Shown: in pieces, positions 52,147 to 60,031 of the stretch
Position numbering within the stretch: position 1 is the first letter of the stretch
Layout: each line of letters opens with the position of its first letter
NCBI RefSeq assembly: GCF_049801055.1
Contig: NZ_JBNAGF010000003.1
Coordinates: 310,001-374,000, forward strand
Reading direction: 5' to 3'
Length of the DNA: 64,000 bases
From: JBNAGF01 sp049801055
GTDB lineage: Bacteria; Pseudomonadota; Alphaproteobacteria; Rhodobacterales; Rhodobacteraceae
Translations under genes and position numbers: made by a program
The notes under the pieces: model-generated
The model's input: only the letters and a program-made list of their open reading frames with translations
The model's database searches: none
Told to the model about the DNA's origin: nothing

Positions 52147-52935
52147 TCAGATATGGCCAATACCACGCAGAAACCCGTTCAGAGCTTCGGCATAGGCCAG
52201 TGGCTGCTCGACACAGGGTAGGTGGCCGGCCTTTCGGATCAGCTTGAACTGGGAACCCGGTATCAATTCCACGGTCTCGCGTACCAGATCCGGTGGGGTA
52301 GAGCCGTCCTCATCGCCGGCAATACCCAGAGCCGGCAGGCGTAGGCCGCTGGTCGGTGTGTAGAAATCAGTCCCGGAGATCGCGGCAGAGCAGCCGGCAT
52401 AGCCTTCGATTGGTTGCCGAACCAGCATGTTGCGCCAGAGTTCTAGCTCGGGCATTGCCGTGAATCCTTTGGAAAACCAGCGCTCCATAATGCTGTCGGC
52501 CAAGGCTTCGATTCCACCCGTTTCCACGGCTGATATGCGTTCGGCCCACATCTCGGCGGTTCCGATCTTGGCGCCCGTATTGGACAGAACCAGCGCCCTG
52601 ACCTGGTCCAATCGTTTAACGGCCAACCCTTGGGCGATCATGCCGCCTATGGAAAGGCCGATAAACACGCAGTCGCGAACATCCAGGTGATCCAGCAGTT
52701 TTTCGGCATCCCGAACCAGCGAGCCCATTGTATAAGGGCCGGAAGGCCCGGATGACAGACCGTGGCCGCGCTTGTCATAGCGGATGATCTTCAGGCCGTC
52801 CGGCAGCAACGGCAGGATTGCGTCCCAGAGCCGAAGATCGGTACCCAGAGAGTTGGAAAAAACAACCGGAGCGCCATTCGGGTCGCCATCGATTCTGTAG
52901 TGTAGTCGGACATCGCCCAGATCCGCGATTTGCAT
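52147..52935 (-). CDS. pcaD: 3-oxoadipate enol-lactonase
   Basis: A 262-residue alpha/beta hydrolase. It shows VVFSNSLGTDLRLWD near 25-40, RYDKRGHGLS, the nucleophile serine in GLSIGGMIAQGLA (about 92-104), GDEDGSTPPDLV with the acid, and AGHLPCVEQP with the catalytic histidine, all characteristic of PcaD. It hydrolyses 3-oxoadipate enol-lactone to 3-oxoadipate, the last ring-derived step of the protocatechuate branch. ATG 52935 is chosen because AAGGGG stands at proper distance; ATG 52941 touches the ribosome site. First gene of a pcaD-hydrolase-pcaB operon. Confidence 0.88.
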   Translation of the reverse strand: MQIADLGDVRLHYRIDGDPNGAPVVFSNSLGTDLRLWDAILPLLPDGLKIIRYDKRGHGLSSGPSGPYTMGSLVRDAEKLLDHLDVRDCVFIGLSIGGMIAQGLAVKRLDQVRALVLSNTGAKIGTAEMWAERISAVETGGIEALADSIMERWFSKGFTAMPELELWRNMLVRQPIEGYAGCSAAISGTDFYTPTSGLRLPALGIAGDEDGSTPPDLVRETVELIPGSQFKLIRKAGHLPCVEQPLAYAEALNGFLRGIGHI

Positions 52936-53022
52936 TTCCATCCCCTTCGTTCACTTCTGGGGCAACTTTACGTGGCACCCGGTTGAGGTAAACCCTGCCC
53001 ATACCCAATGGTCGGCAACGGA

Positions 53023-54000
53023 TTAGTCGGCAAACCGATCCAGCGCGGTTTGAAACAGGTCGGCATCCACGTTGCCGCCAGTAACCACGGCGATCACCGC
53101 AGCTCCGGAAATCTCGTCCTGACGAAACAGAGCCGCGGCGAGGGCAACCGCGCCGCCGGGTTCCGTCACGATTTTCAGGCGTGAGTAGGCCAGAGCCATC
53201 GCGCGCATGGCCTCGTCTTCGCTGACGGACAGGCCGGGGCCACACAGACGTTGCAGGATCGGGAAAGTGATCTGGCCGGGCGCCTGCGTCAGAATCGCGT
53301 CGCAGATATTTCCTGAAGTCTGCGAATTTTCTTCGATCCGGCCCGAGATCAATGAACGCGCGGTATCGTCGAACCCCTCCGGTTCGGCCGGGCGCGGGCG
53401 CAGACCCGGCGCGTGTGCCTCCAATGCCAGAGCGATTCCCGATGTCAATCCGCCGCCGCCGCAGCAGACAAGAACATCGGCGCTGTCCACGCCCTCGGCG
53501 GCTGCCTGTTCCGCAGTCTCCAATCCTGTTGTGCCCTGCCCGGCGATCACCTGAGGTTCATCATAAGGTTTGATCAGGGTCAGGCCGCGTTCGGTGGCCA
53601 GCCTGTTTCCGATTTCCTCCCGGCTTTCCGAAGCGCGGTCGTAGAGAACGACTTCGGCCCCGAGCGCAACGGTGTTTTCGATCTTCAGGCGCGGCGCATC
53701 CGAAGGCATAATGATCACAGACGGTGCCCCATGGCGCGCTGCTGCAAGTGCAATGCCTTGCGCATGATTTCCCGAAGAATAAGCCAGTATCCCCCGCTTC
53801 CGCACTTTCGGTTCCAATGCGGAAACTGCCGACCATGCTCCGCGGAACTTGAAGCTACCTGTATGTTGCAGACATTCCGGTTTGATCAGAAGGCGTCGAC
53901 CCGCAATCTGATCCAAAAAAGGTGAACTGAGCAACGGTGTGCGCCGCGCGTGCCCCTTCAGCCGGTCGGCAGCGGCCTCTATCAGTTTTATCGAGGTCAT
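53023..54000 (-). CDS. PLP-dependent threonine/serine dehydratase-like enzyme
   Basis: A 325-residue fold-type II PLP enzyme of the catabolic threonine dehydratase/serine racemase group, lacking the ACT domain of biosynthetic IlvA. The PLP lysine lies in HTGSFKFRGAW (about 46-56), YSSGNHAQGIALAA is the substrate loop, and the phosphate-binding glycine loop is CCGGGGLTSG (about 180-189). It deaminates or racemises hydroxy-amino acids such as serine, threonine or hydroxyaspartate. It overlaps the upstream alpha/beta hydrolase gene as ATGA and is the last of a three-gene operon. Confidence 0.86.
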   Translation of the reverse strand: MTSIKLIEAAADRLKGHARRTPLLSSPFLDQIAGRRLLIKPECLQHTGSFKFRGAWSAVSALEPKVRKRGILAYSSGNHAQGIALAAARHGAPSVIIMPSDAPRLKIENTVALGAEVVLYDRASESREEIGNRLATERGLTLIKPYDEPQVIAGQGTTGLETAEQAAAEGVDSADVLVCCGGGGLTSGIALALEAHAPGLRPRPAEPEGFDDTARSLISGRIEENSQTSGNICDAILTQAPGQITFPILQRLCGPGLSVSEDEAMRAMALAYSRLKIVTEPGGAVALAAALFRQDEISGAAVIAVVTGGNVDADLFQTALDRFAD

Positions 54001-54821
54001 GCCGCGAGAACCCTCCGTACAAGATCCAGCGCTTCGGGTTCGTCAAGAAACGGAACATGGCCTCGGTCAGGCACGGTTGCAGTGATCAACGCCGGCAGCC
54101 GCTTTTGCATTTCCGACATGGTTTCTTCGGTCAGCAAGTCCGAATTCGCGCCCCGGATAACGCCGGATGGCAGGCCTTCGAGCGCCTGAAACAGCGGCCA
54201 GAGATCGGGGGCAGGACCGTTGGCAGCCTGCTCCAGCAGGCTGGTCAGCAATGCGGCATCATACCTGAGTTGCAAGCCATCTGCGGTCTGGTCGAACAGA
54301 ATCCGCGCCTGCTCGAGCCATCTGTTCATGGGAACACCGGGAAACTGCTCTTCCATCGTATATCGCAACGCATTGGCAGCGTCCTCGTAAGACTTCGAGG
54401 CCGGTTTCTTGCCGACATACTCCATGATCCGCGCAATTCCTTCATTGCTGATGGCGGGCCCGATGTCGTTGAGGATAACGGCAGAAAGCCGGTCATGGTT
54501 CAACATGGCTAAGGTCATCGCGATCAGCCCACCGCGCGACGTTCCGAGGATCGCGACCTGTTCAAGGCCGAGGTGGTCGAGCAGTTCCAGAACATCCTGC
54601 GCTTCGCGTAAGACGTTGTAGTTAAGGTAGTCAGGATCATAGTCAGATTTGCCACGACCCCGATAGTCCATACTGATCAAGCGCAGGTCAGAGGCGTAGG
54701 GGGCGAAATAGGAAAAGTCCCTGCTACACCGGGTCAGGCCCGCGAGGCATAGAACAGGCCGGCCACTGCCGGTGTCCTCGAAATAGATCTGAATGCCGTC
54801 TTTCGTTGTGAAATATGCCAT
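53997..54821 (-). CDS. Alpha/beta hydrolase
   Basis: A 274-residue alpha/beta hydrolase. LCLAGLTRCSRDFSYFAP (about 28-45), SMDYRGRGKSDYD, the nucleophile serine in LGTSRGGLIAM (about 96-106) and PDRGHVPFLDEPEAL with the catalytic histidine give a complete triad pattern. It overlaps the neighbouring genes by 4 bases and 1 base, between a haloacid dehalogenase and the dehydratase. The family includes esterases, haloalkane and lactone hydrolases; the operon context suggests degradation of a small organic acid or ester, but no specific substrate is supported. Confidence 0.82.
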   Translation of the reverse strand: MAYFTTKDGIQIYFEDTGSGRPVLCLAGLTRCSRDFSYFAPYASDLRLISMDYRGRGKSDYDPDYLNYNVLREAQDVLELLDHLGLEQVAILGTSRGGLIAMTLAMLNHDRLSAVILNDIGPAISNEGIARIMEYVGKKPASKSYEDAANALRYTMEEQFPGVPMNRWLEQARILFDQTADGLQLRYDAALLTSLLEQAANGPAPDLWPLFQALEGLPSGVIRGANSDLLTEETMSEMQKRLPALITATVPDRGHVPFLDEPEALDLVRRVLAA

Positions 54822-55507
54822 CAGGCTTCTGCCAGCTCAGGTATCGTCATCAGGTCCGACAGAACATGGGACGGGGTCCAGGGCAAGCGGTCCATTGGTT
54901 CACCGGACCGGTTCACCCAGGCAGTCAAAAACCCGTATCCCGAAGCACCGGCAGCATCCCATCCATTAGAGGATACAAACAGGACTTCGCCACGATCGCA
55001 GCCAAATCTCTGACCAACCAGATCATAGACCCGTGCGTCCGGCTTGAAGATACCTACGCTTTCCACAGACAGAACATCGTCCAGCACGTCCGCAATCCCG
55101 GCAGATCGAACCGCACCATTGAGCATGTCAGGAGAGCCGTTCGACAGGATTGCCGTGTTCAGGCCGGTTTGTTTGAGCTTGGACAACATTTCGGGAACTT
55201 CCGGATAGGCCTGCAACTCCCAGTAAAGATCCAATAAGCGTTTGCGCAGCGCCGTGTTTCCATCCAGGCCGCAGGCTTCCATGGCCCAGTCCAGCCCATT
55301 CTGGGTTACTTCCCAGAAATCGGTATGGGCTCCGGTAATGGCCCGAAGCCAAGTGTATTGCAGCTGCTTCAAGCGCCAGTGGTTTGCCAGAGGCATCCAT
55401 TTGTCTGTCAGTGCCGCGTTTTCCGGTTCGTTCGCCGCCTGACGGGCGGCTGCCGAAACGTCGAACAGAGTTCCGTAAGCATCGAAGATGCAGGTCGTGA
55501 TTACCAT
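54821..55507 (-). CDS. Haloacid dehalogenase, type II
   Basis: A 228-residue L-2-haloacid dehalogenase. The nucleophile aspartate is in TTCIFDAYGTLFDVSAAA (about 4-21), followed by LSNGSPDML with the conserved Ser/Asn, KPDARVYDLV with the lysine and FVSSNGWDAAGA, a type II dehalogenase hallmark including the SSNxWD sequence. It converts L-2-haloacids such as chloropropionate to D-2-hydroxyacids. GGAGGGGACGCAA before ATG 55507 is a strong start. First gene of the three-gene operon. Some marine relatives act on natural halo-organics. Confidence 0.9.
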   Translation of the reverse strand: MVITTCIFDAYGTLFDVSAAARQAANEPENAALTDKWMPLANHWRLKQLQYTWLRAITGAHTDFWEVTQNGLDWAMEACGLDGNTALRKRLLDLYWELQAYPEVPEMLSKLKQTGLNTAILSNGSPDMLNGAVRSAGIADVLDDVLSVESVGIFKPDARVYDLVGQRFGCDRGEVLFVSSNGWDAAGASGYGFLTAWVNRSGEPMDRLPWTPSHVLSDLMTIPELAEA

Positions 55508-55632
55508 TTGCGTCCCCTCCGGTTGCGGCAGCGTGGCACAAGGTTGCACCACAGGGAAGGGGGAGCGGCTTTACATCCTATCGGCAATCCCTAGGGTGGC
55601 CGCTTTATTCAAGTCCAGAGATCGGAGACCTC

Positions 55633-56073
55633 ATGACCCAGACCCCACAACAGGTCAAAAACGGCGACACCGTGCGCATCCATTACACCGGAACCCTGAC
55701 CGATGGGACGCAATTTGACAGTTCCGACGGGCGCGATCCGCTGGAGTTCACGGTTGGGTCAGGGCAGGTCATCCCTGGTCTGGATGCGGAGCTTCCGGGT
55801 ATGTCGGCTGGCGACAAGAAACGGATCGAGATTGATTGCCAGCAGGCCTATGGTCCGATCAACCCTGACGCACGTCAGGCCATCCCGCGAGAGGGCATTC
55901 CGGACGATATCCCGCTGGAAGTCGGCATCCAGCTTCAGATGCAAACGCCGGATGGGCAGGTTCTGCCGGTAACCGTTGTTGAATTGGACGAGGCAACCGT
56001 GACCCTGGATGCCAATCACCCACTGGCAGGAAAAGACCTGATTTTCGATATCGAACTGGTGTCGATCGCCTGA
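55633..56073 (+). CDS. FKBP-type peptidyl-prolyl isomerase (SlyD-like)
   Basis: A 146-residue FKBP domain protein. VKNGDTVRIHYTGTLTDGTQFDSSDGRDPLEF opens the fold, and VIPGLDAELPGMSAGDKKRI is the FKBP core; the inserted flap (about 70-125) marks a SlyD-like chaperone arrangement. The metal-binding His/Cys-rich tail of E. coli SlyD is missing. No signal peptide, so cytoplasmic protein folding is expected. A GC-rich hairpin follows the stop. Confidence 0.9.
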   Translation: MTQTPQQVKNGDTVRIHYTGTLTDGTQFDSSDGRDPLEFTVGSGQVIPGLDAELPGMSAGDKKRIEIDCQQAYGPINPDARQAIPREGIPDDIPLEVGIQLQMQTPDGQVLPVTVVELDEATVTLDANHPLAGKDLIFDIELVSIA

Positions 56074-56085
56074 ACATTGGCGTGA

Positions 56086-56595
56086 TCAAGGCTGCGCCGG
56101 CATTCCGGCGCGACGCACCGGAACTATGTTGCGGGGCATTTGCAGCACTTCCGGGCGGCTCGGGTCTTTGGCGATCTCGGGGACCGGAAACAGTTCCATA
56201 ACCGACAGGTTGAAATCATCCTTGGTCACTGCTGTTGGATCGGCTTCTGCTACGGGCAGTGGCGACGTCTCCGGTAGGCTCAAGACCGGCATCGTGGCTG
56301 AAGGCGTGATAATTTCCGGTTTCACTTCGGCGGTTATCGCTTTGGGCGCCGGAACTTCCAGCGGAACGGCCTCGATTGTCACGGGGTCAGAGAAATGCGC
56401 AACCGAAGTCGGCTCGGCGCTTTGGCCCAATGGCAACAAGCCCGACAGGGTCCGGCTCAGAGGGTCGGCGAAAAAGATGACAATGAGGAATATCGTGCAG
56501 ACCGTGATCACCACGCGGTTCAGACGACGCAGGCCCTTGGGGGCCGGTCTGGGCGGTCTCAGTGCCGCGCTGAGAGATACGTCATTGTCCACCAT
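56086..56595 (-). CDS. Hypothetical single-span membrane protein
   Basis: A 169-residue protein of unknown function. Residues 1-26 are polar and basic, 27-46 form one hydrophobic segment (VVITVCTIFLIVIFFADPLS), and the rest is Pro/Ala/Glu-rich, low-complexity and probably periplasmic (EVPAPKAITAEVKPEIITPS). Such a tail is expected to be disordered. It lies downstream of the fabI terminator and is convergent with the FKBP gene, 12 bases away. No family was recognised. ATG 56595 is the first in-frame start after the terminator. Confidence 0.65.
   Translation of the reverse strand: MVDNDVSLSAALRPPRPAPKGLRRLNRVVITVCTIFLIVIFFADPLSRTLSGLLPLGQSAEPTSVAHFSDPVTIEAVPLEVPAPKAITAEVKPEIITPSATMPVLSLPETSPLPVAEADPTAVTKDDFNLSVMELFPVPEIAKDPSRPEVLQMPRNIVPVRRAGMPAQP
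56094..56111 (+). terminator. Hairpin after the FKBP gene
   Basis: GCGCCGG at 56094-56100 pairs with CCGGCGC at 56105-56111 around a 4-base loop, about 20 bases after the FKBP stop and within the end of the convergent membrane-protein gene. No U-tract; weak evidence for a terminator. Confidence 0.35.
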
Positions 56596-56624
56596 GACCT
56601 GAGGATAGTGGACAATTGTGGCGC

Positions 56625-56662
56625 AAAACGGGCGCCGGGATGTATATTCCCGGCACCCGTTT
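56625..56662 (-). terminator. Rho-independent terminator of the fabA-fabB-fabI operon
   Basis: On the minus strand a long hairpin (arms 56662-56648 and 56640-56626, one mismatch, 7-base loop) has an A/T-rich base and is followed by a run of U (complement of AAAA at 56625-56628). It stands 33 bases beyond the fabI stop. This is the clearest factor-independent terminator in the window. Confidence 0.78.
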
Positions 56663-56694
56663 CATGAAATTGCCGCAATTTCGGAAATGCGGTG

Positions 56695-57486
56695 TTACAT
56701 GGATTCGGGTTGAGGCATGCCCAGAACGTGAAACCCGCCGTCTACCCGTATGATCTCGCCGGTGGTGCAGGCGCCCGCATCCGAGGCCAGATACACGGCC
56801 GTTCCGCCGACTGCCTCAAGCGTCGCATTGGCACGCATCGGAGCGTTGTTGTCGCAGAATTTGTAGGTCTTTCGGGCCCCGCCAATCGCTGCCCCGGCCA
56901 GCGTTTTCATCGGGCCGGGAGAGATCGCGTTGACGCGAATGCCGTCGGGTCCCAGATCGTTGGCCAGATACCGGGTGGCGGATTCCAATGCCGCCTTGGC
57001 CACGCCCATGACATTGTAGTTGGGAACCACGCGGTTGGACCCCTGGTAGGTAAGTGTCAGCAGGGTGCCGCCGTTGTCCTTCATCAGCGGATAGGCGCGA
57101 CGCGCCACCTCAATGAAGGAATAGGCTGAGATGTCCATCGAGTGCTTGAAGTTCGCGCGGCTCGTGTCCAAGAACCTGCCGGTCAACTCCGACTTGTCAG
57201 AAAAGGCGATGGCGTGGACCACGAAATCGATGGTTGGCCAGCGCTCTGCCAACTCTCCGAAAGCCCGGTCAAGCGAGGCATCGTCGGTGACATCCGCATC
57301 GACCATGAAATCGCTGCCGATGCTCTGTGCGAGTGGTTCAAGCCGTTTGCCGAACGCTTCGCCCTGATAGGTAAAGGCCAGTTCTGCGCCGGCTTCGTGC
57401 ATGGCCTTGGCAATTCCCCAAGCGATCGATCGATCGTTGGCAACGCCCATGATCAGCCCACGCTTTCCGTTCAATGTGTCTGACAT
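56695..57486 (-). CDS. fabI: Enoyl-[acyl-carrier-protein] reductase [NADH]
   Basis: A 263-residue short-chain dehydrogenase-type reductase that completes each round of fatty acid elongation. GVANDRSIAWGIAKAM (about 14-29) is the cofactor loop of FabI, and the catalytic Tyr/Lys pair is in PNYNVMGVAKAAL (Y-x6-K), followed by AISPGPMKTLAG with the substrate-binding loop. It is six bases downstream of fabB. A terminator follows. The neighbourhood with fabA, fabB and irr is typical of Rhodobacterales. Confidence 0.95.
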   Translation of the reverse strand: MSDTLNGKRGLIMGVANDRSIAWGIAKAMHEAGAELAFTYQGEAFGKRLEPLAQSIGSDFMVDADVTDDASLDRAFGELAERWPTIDFVVHAIAFSDKSELTGRFLDTSRANFKHSMDISAYSFIEVARRAYPLMKDNGGTLLTLTYQGSNRVVPNYNVMGVAKAALESATRYLANDLGPDGIRVNAISPGPMKTLAGAAIGGARKTYKFCDNNAPMRANATLEAVGGTAVYLASDAGACTTGEIIRVDGGFHVLGMPQPESM

Positions 57487-57492
57487 GTTCTG

Positions 57493-58722
57493 TTACCCGT
57501 TGAATTTCGAAAGGATCATGGAGCCGTTGGTTCCGCCAAAGCCGAAACTGTTGGTCATGACGCTGTCCAGTCCGGCGTTTTCGACAACTTCGGTCGCGAC
57601 CTCACCGGGCAGAATTCCCTCGGCAAGGGTATCCACATTGATGGAGGGCGTGATGAAATCGTTGTCCAGCATAAGCAGACAGAAAATCGCTTCCAGCGCG
57701 CCAGCAGCACCCTGCGCGTGCCCGGTCATCGACTTGGTCGAAGAGATCGGTGGCACATTTCCTTCGCCGAAAATGCGGCGCACCGCTTCGACTTCGCCGA
57801 CATCGCCTACCGGGGTCGACGTTCCGTGGGCATTGATGTAGCTGACTTTTCGCCCTTCGGGCAAAGTTGCCATCGCGGACCGCATGGCCCGTTCCCCACC
57901 TTCACCCGACGGGGCCACCATATCATGCCCGTCCGATGTGGCGGCATAACCCGTAACCTCTGCATAGATCTTTGCGCCGCGTGCCTTGGCGTGTTCCAGA
58001 TCTTCCAGAACAACGATGCCGCCGCCGCCGGAAATCACGAACCCGTCGCGATCCTGATCAAAGGCGCGCGAGGCCTTGGCAGGGGTGTCATTATACTTGG
58101 ACGACATCGCACCCATCGCGTCGAACAGGCAGCTCAGCGTCCAGTCGAGTTCTTCGCCGCCCCCCGCAAACATGACGTCCTGCTTGCCCATCATGATCTG
58201 TTCGGCTGCGTTGCCGATGCAATGCAGCGAGGTCGAGCAAGCCGATGTAATGGAATAGTTGATCCCCTTGATCTTAAACGCAGTCGCAAGGTTGGCCGAG
58301 ATCGTCGAGCACATGCACTTGGGAACAGCAAAGGGACCGATACGCTTGGTGGCACCGGTTTTTAGCACGGTCTGGTGCGCTGTCAGCATGGCGCTGGTTG
58401 ACGGCCCGCCGGAGCCCGCGACGAGGCCGGTGCGCGGGTTGACCACCTGATCCTCGGTCAGGCCGGCGTCGGCAATGGCCTGGCTCATCGCGATATGGGC
58501 ATAGGCTGCGCCGGGCCCCATGAAACGCAAGGCGCGTTTGTCTACGTGCTCTTTGACATCCAGCTTCAGCGTTCCAGCGATCTGGCTGCGAAATCCGTGT
58601 TCTGCCATCTCATCGCTGGCCACGATCCCGGATTTTCCGGCTTTTAGAGATGTTACAACTTCTTCGGCATTATTTCCGATTGAGGAAACTACCCCAAGAC
58701 CGGTGACGACGACACGACGCAT
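57493..58722 (-). CDS. fabB: Beta-ketoacyl-ACP synthase I
   Basis: A 409-residue condensing enzyme needed to extend unsaturated acyl chains. The Cys-His-His triad is visible: C162 in TSACSTSLH, His in NAHGTSTPVGD and His in SMTGHAQGAAGA. The C-terminal NSFGFGGTNGSMIL loop is canonical. It lies 58 bases after fabA and 6 before fabI, forming a three-gene unit for anaerobic-type unsaturated fatty acid synthesis. Confidence 0.95.
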   Translation of the reverse strand: MRRVVVTGLGVVSSIGNNAEEVVTSLKAGKSGIVASDEMAEHGFRSQIAGTLKLDVKEHVDKRALRFMGPGAAYAHIAMSQAIADAGLTEDQVVNPRTGLVAGSGGPSTSAMLTAHQTVLKTGATKRIGPFAVPKCMCSTISANLATAFKIKGINYSITSACSTSLHCIGNAAEQIMMGKQDVMFAGGGEELDWTLSCLFDAMGAMSSKYNDTPAKASRAFDQDRDGFVISGGGGIVVLEDLEHAKARGAKIYAEVTGYAATSDGHDMVAPSGEGGERAMRSAMATLPEGRKVSYINAHGTSTPVGDVGEVEAVRRIFGEGNVPPISSTKSMTGHAQGAAGALEAIFCLLMLDNDFITPSINVDTLAEGILPGEVATEVVENAGLDSVMTNSFGFGGTNGSMILSKFNG

Positions 58723-58780
58723 ATGCGCTCTCCCGTTATTTTGCTGCTCTGATCATTGCGGTTCGGACAATCGAACCGGC

Positions 58781-59290
58781 TCAGCTCTCGGACAGAGCAA
58801 CCTTCATGTCTTTGACCTGATAGATAACCTCACCATCTGCTTCTACAATCCCGTCTGCGACACCCATTGTCAGGCGGCGGGTCTGAATGGCCTTGGTGAA
58901 ATCGACCTTGTAGGTCAGCATCTTGCGGTCCGGGCGGACCATTCCGGTCAGCTTGACCTCGCCCACGCCCAGAGCATATCCGCGCCCTTGCCAGCCACGC
59001 CAGCCGAGATTGAACCCGGTAAGCTGCCAAAGCCCGTCAAGTCCGAGACATCCCGGCATGATCGGATTTCCCGGAAAGTGACAATCAAAAAACCAAAGGT
59101 CCGGTGTAATGTCGAATTCGGCCAGAACATGGCCTTTCCCATGCAGCCCGCCATCTCCCGAAACTTCGGTGATGCGGTCCATCATCAGCATCGGAGGCGC
59201 CGGCAATTGGGCGTTTCCGGGGCCGAACAACTCGCCTCGTGCGCATTTCAACAGGTCGTCTTTGTCAAAACTGCTCGGGAATTGTGCCAT
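58781..59290 (-). CDS. fabA: 3-hydroxydecanoyl-[acyl-carrier-protein] dehydratase/isomerase
   Basis: A 169-residue hotdog-fold enzyme. Active-site H71 is in DCHFPGNPIMPG and D85 in CLGLDGLWQL, matching His70/Asp84 of E. coli FabA. It dehydrates 3-hydroxydecanoyl-ACP and isomerises the product to cis-3-decenoyl-ACP, the branch point to unsaturated fatty acids. First gene of the fab operon, divergent from irr with an inverted repeat in between. Confidence 0.95.
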   Translation of the reverse strand: MAQFPSSFDKDDLLKCARGELFGPGNAQLPAPPMLMMDRITEVSGDGGLHGKGHVLAEFDITPDLWFFDCHFPGNPIMPGCLGLDGLWQLTGFNLGWRGWQGRGYALGVGEVKLTGMVRPDRKMLTYKVDFTKAIQTRRLTMGVADGIVEADGEVIYQVKDMKVALSES

Positions 59291-59414
59291 GCTGCAGTGT
59301 CTCCTGCCTGGGGTGCGTATTGTCTTTCAGGCCCCGTCTAGCATCGCGCCCTCGGGTCCCGCAAGGGTGGCACTGCCGGTATGCGCAAACAGGTCGCGGG
59401 TTCTGATGCGAATG

Positions 59415-59430
59415 AATTTCATTTGAAATT
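59415..59430. promoter_or_regulatory. Inverted repeat between fabA and irr
   Basis: AATTTCA (59415-59421) and TGAAATT (59424-59430) form a perfect 7+7 inverted repeat with a 2-base spacer, 52 bases before the irr start and 125 before fabA. It is AT-rich in an otherwise GC-rich region. It could be an autoregulatory Irr (iron control element-like) site or a site for a fatty acid regulator, but it does not match the usual TTAGAA-N3-TTCTAA consensus closely. Confidence 0.5.
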
Positions 59431-59481
59431 GACACCTGCACAGCCCTATATTTGCAGCAAGGATGGGATGAAGAGAGCGCC

Positions 59482-59901
59482 ATGAGCAAAACGAGCCTGC
59501 AGATTGCCACGGATTGGTTGGTCGACGCCGGCCTGCGGCCAACGAGGCAGCGCGTCGCTTTAGCCGAGTTATTGGTGGGTGATGGCAAGCATCGTCACGT
59601 TACTGCTGAAAGCCTGTTTGAGGCTGCTCGGGCCGAAGATGCGCCGGTATCTTTGGCGACAGTCTACAATACTCTGCGTGCATTCTGTGCTGCAGGTGTA
59701 TTGCAGGAAATTACCGTCGACGGTTCAAAGAGCTATTTCGACACCAACACACACGACCATCCGCACTTTTTCTGGGAGGATGAAGGTCGGCTTTCGGATG
59801 CACCTTCGGACCAGTTGGTGATTCAAAGCCTCCCCTCCGCGCCTGAAGGAGTGGAAATAGCTTCTGTCGATGTGGTGATCCGCTTGCGCCGCAAGCCCTA
59901 A
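59482..59901 (+). CDS. irr: Fur-family iron response regulator Irr
   Basis: A 139-residue Fur-superfamily regulator. The winged helix covers residues 11-80 (GLRPTRQRVALAELL, SLATVYNTLRAF). The dimerisation domain holds the His cluster HDHPHFF (91-97), similar to the haem/metal site of Irr proteins, and lacks the CxxC zinc pairs of classical Fur. The N-terminal haem-regulatory Cys-Pro motif of Bradyrhizobium Irr is absent, as in other Rhodobacterales. ATG 59482 is preceded by GAAGAGAG. Divergent linkage to fabA supports the assignment. It would control haem synthesis and iron uptake under iron limitation. Confidence 0.9.
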   Translation: MSKTSLQIATDWLVDAGLRPTRQRVALAELLVGDGKHRHVTAESLFEAARAEDAPVSLATVYNTLRAFCAAGVLQEITVDGSKSYFDTNTHDHPHFFWEDEGRLSDAPSDQLVIQSLPSAPEGVEIASVDVVIRLRRKP

Positions 59902-60031
59902 GGCAATCCCATTTAGGCACGGTTCTTTTTAGCAGGCGCACCTTTGCGATCGCCAGCGGCGGATAACGATTGAATTTCGCGGATCGCAACGGCAGGGTCG
60001 GCGAAACAAGGTTGGCTTGGAGTAAACGCCG

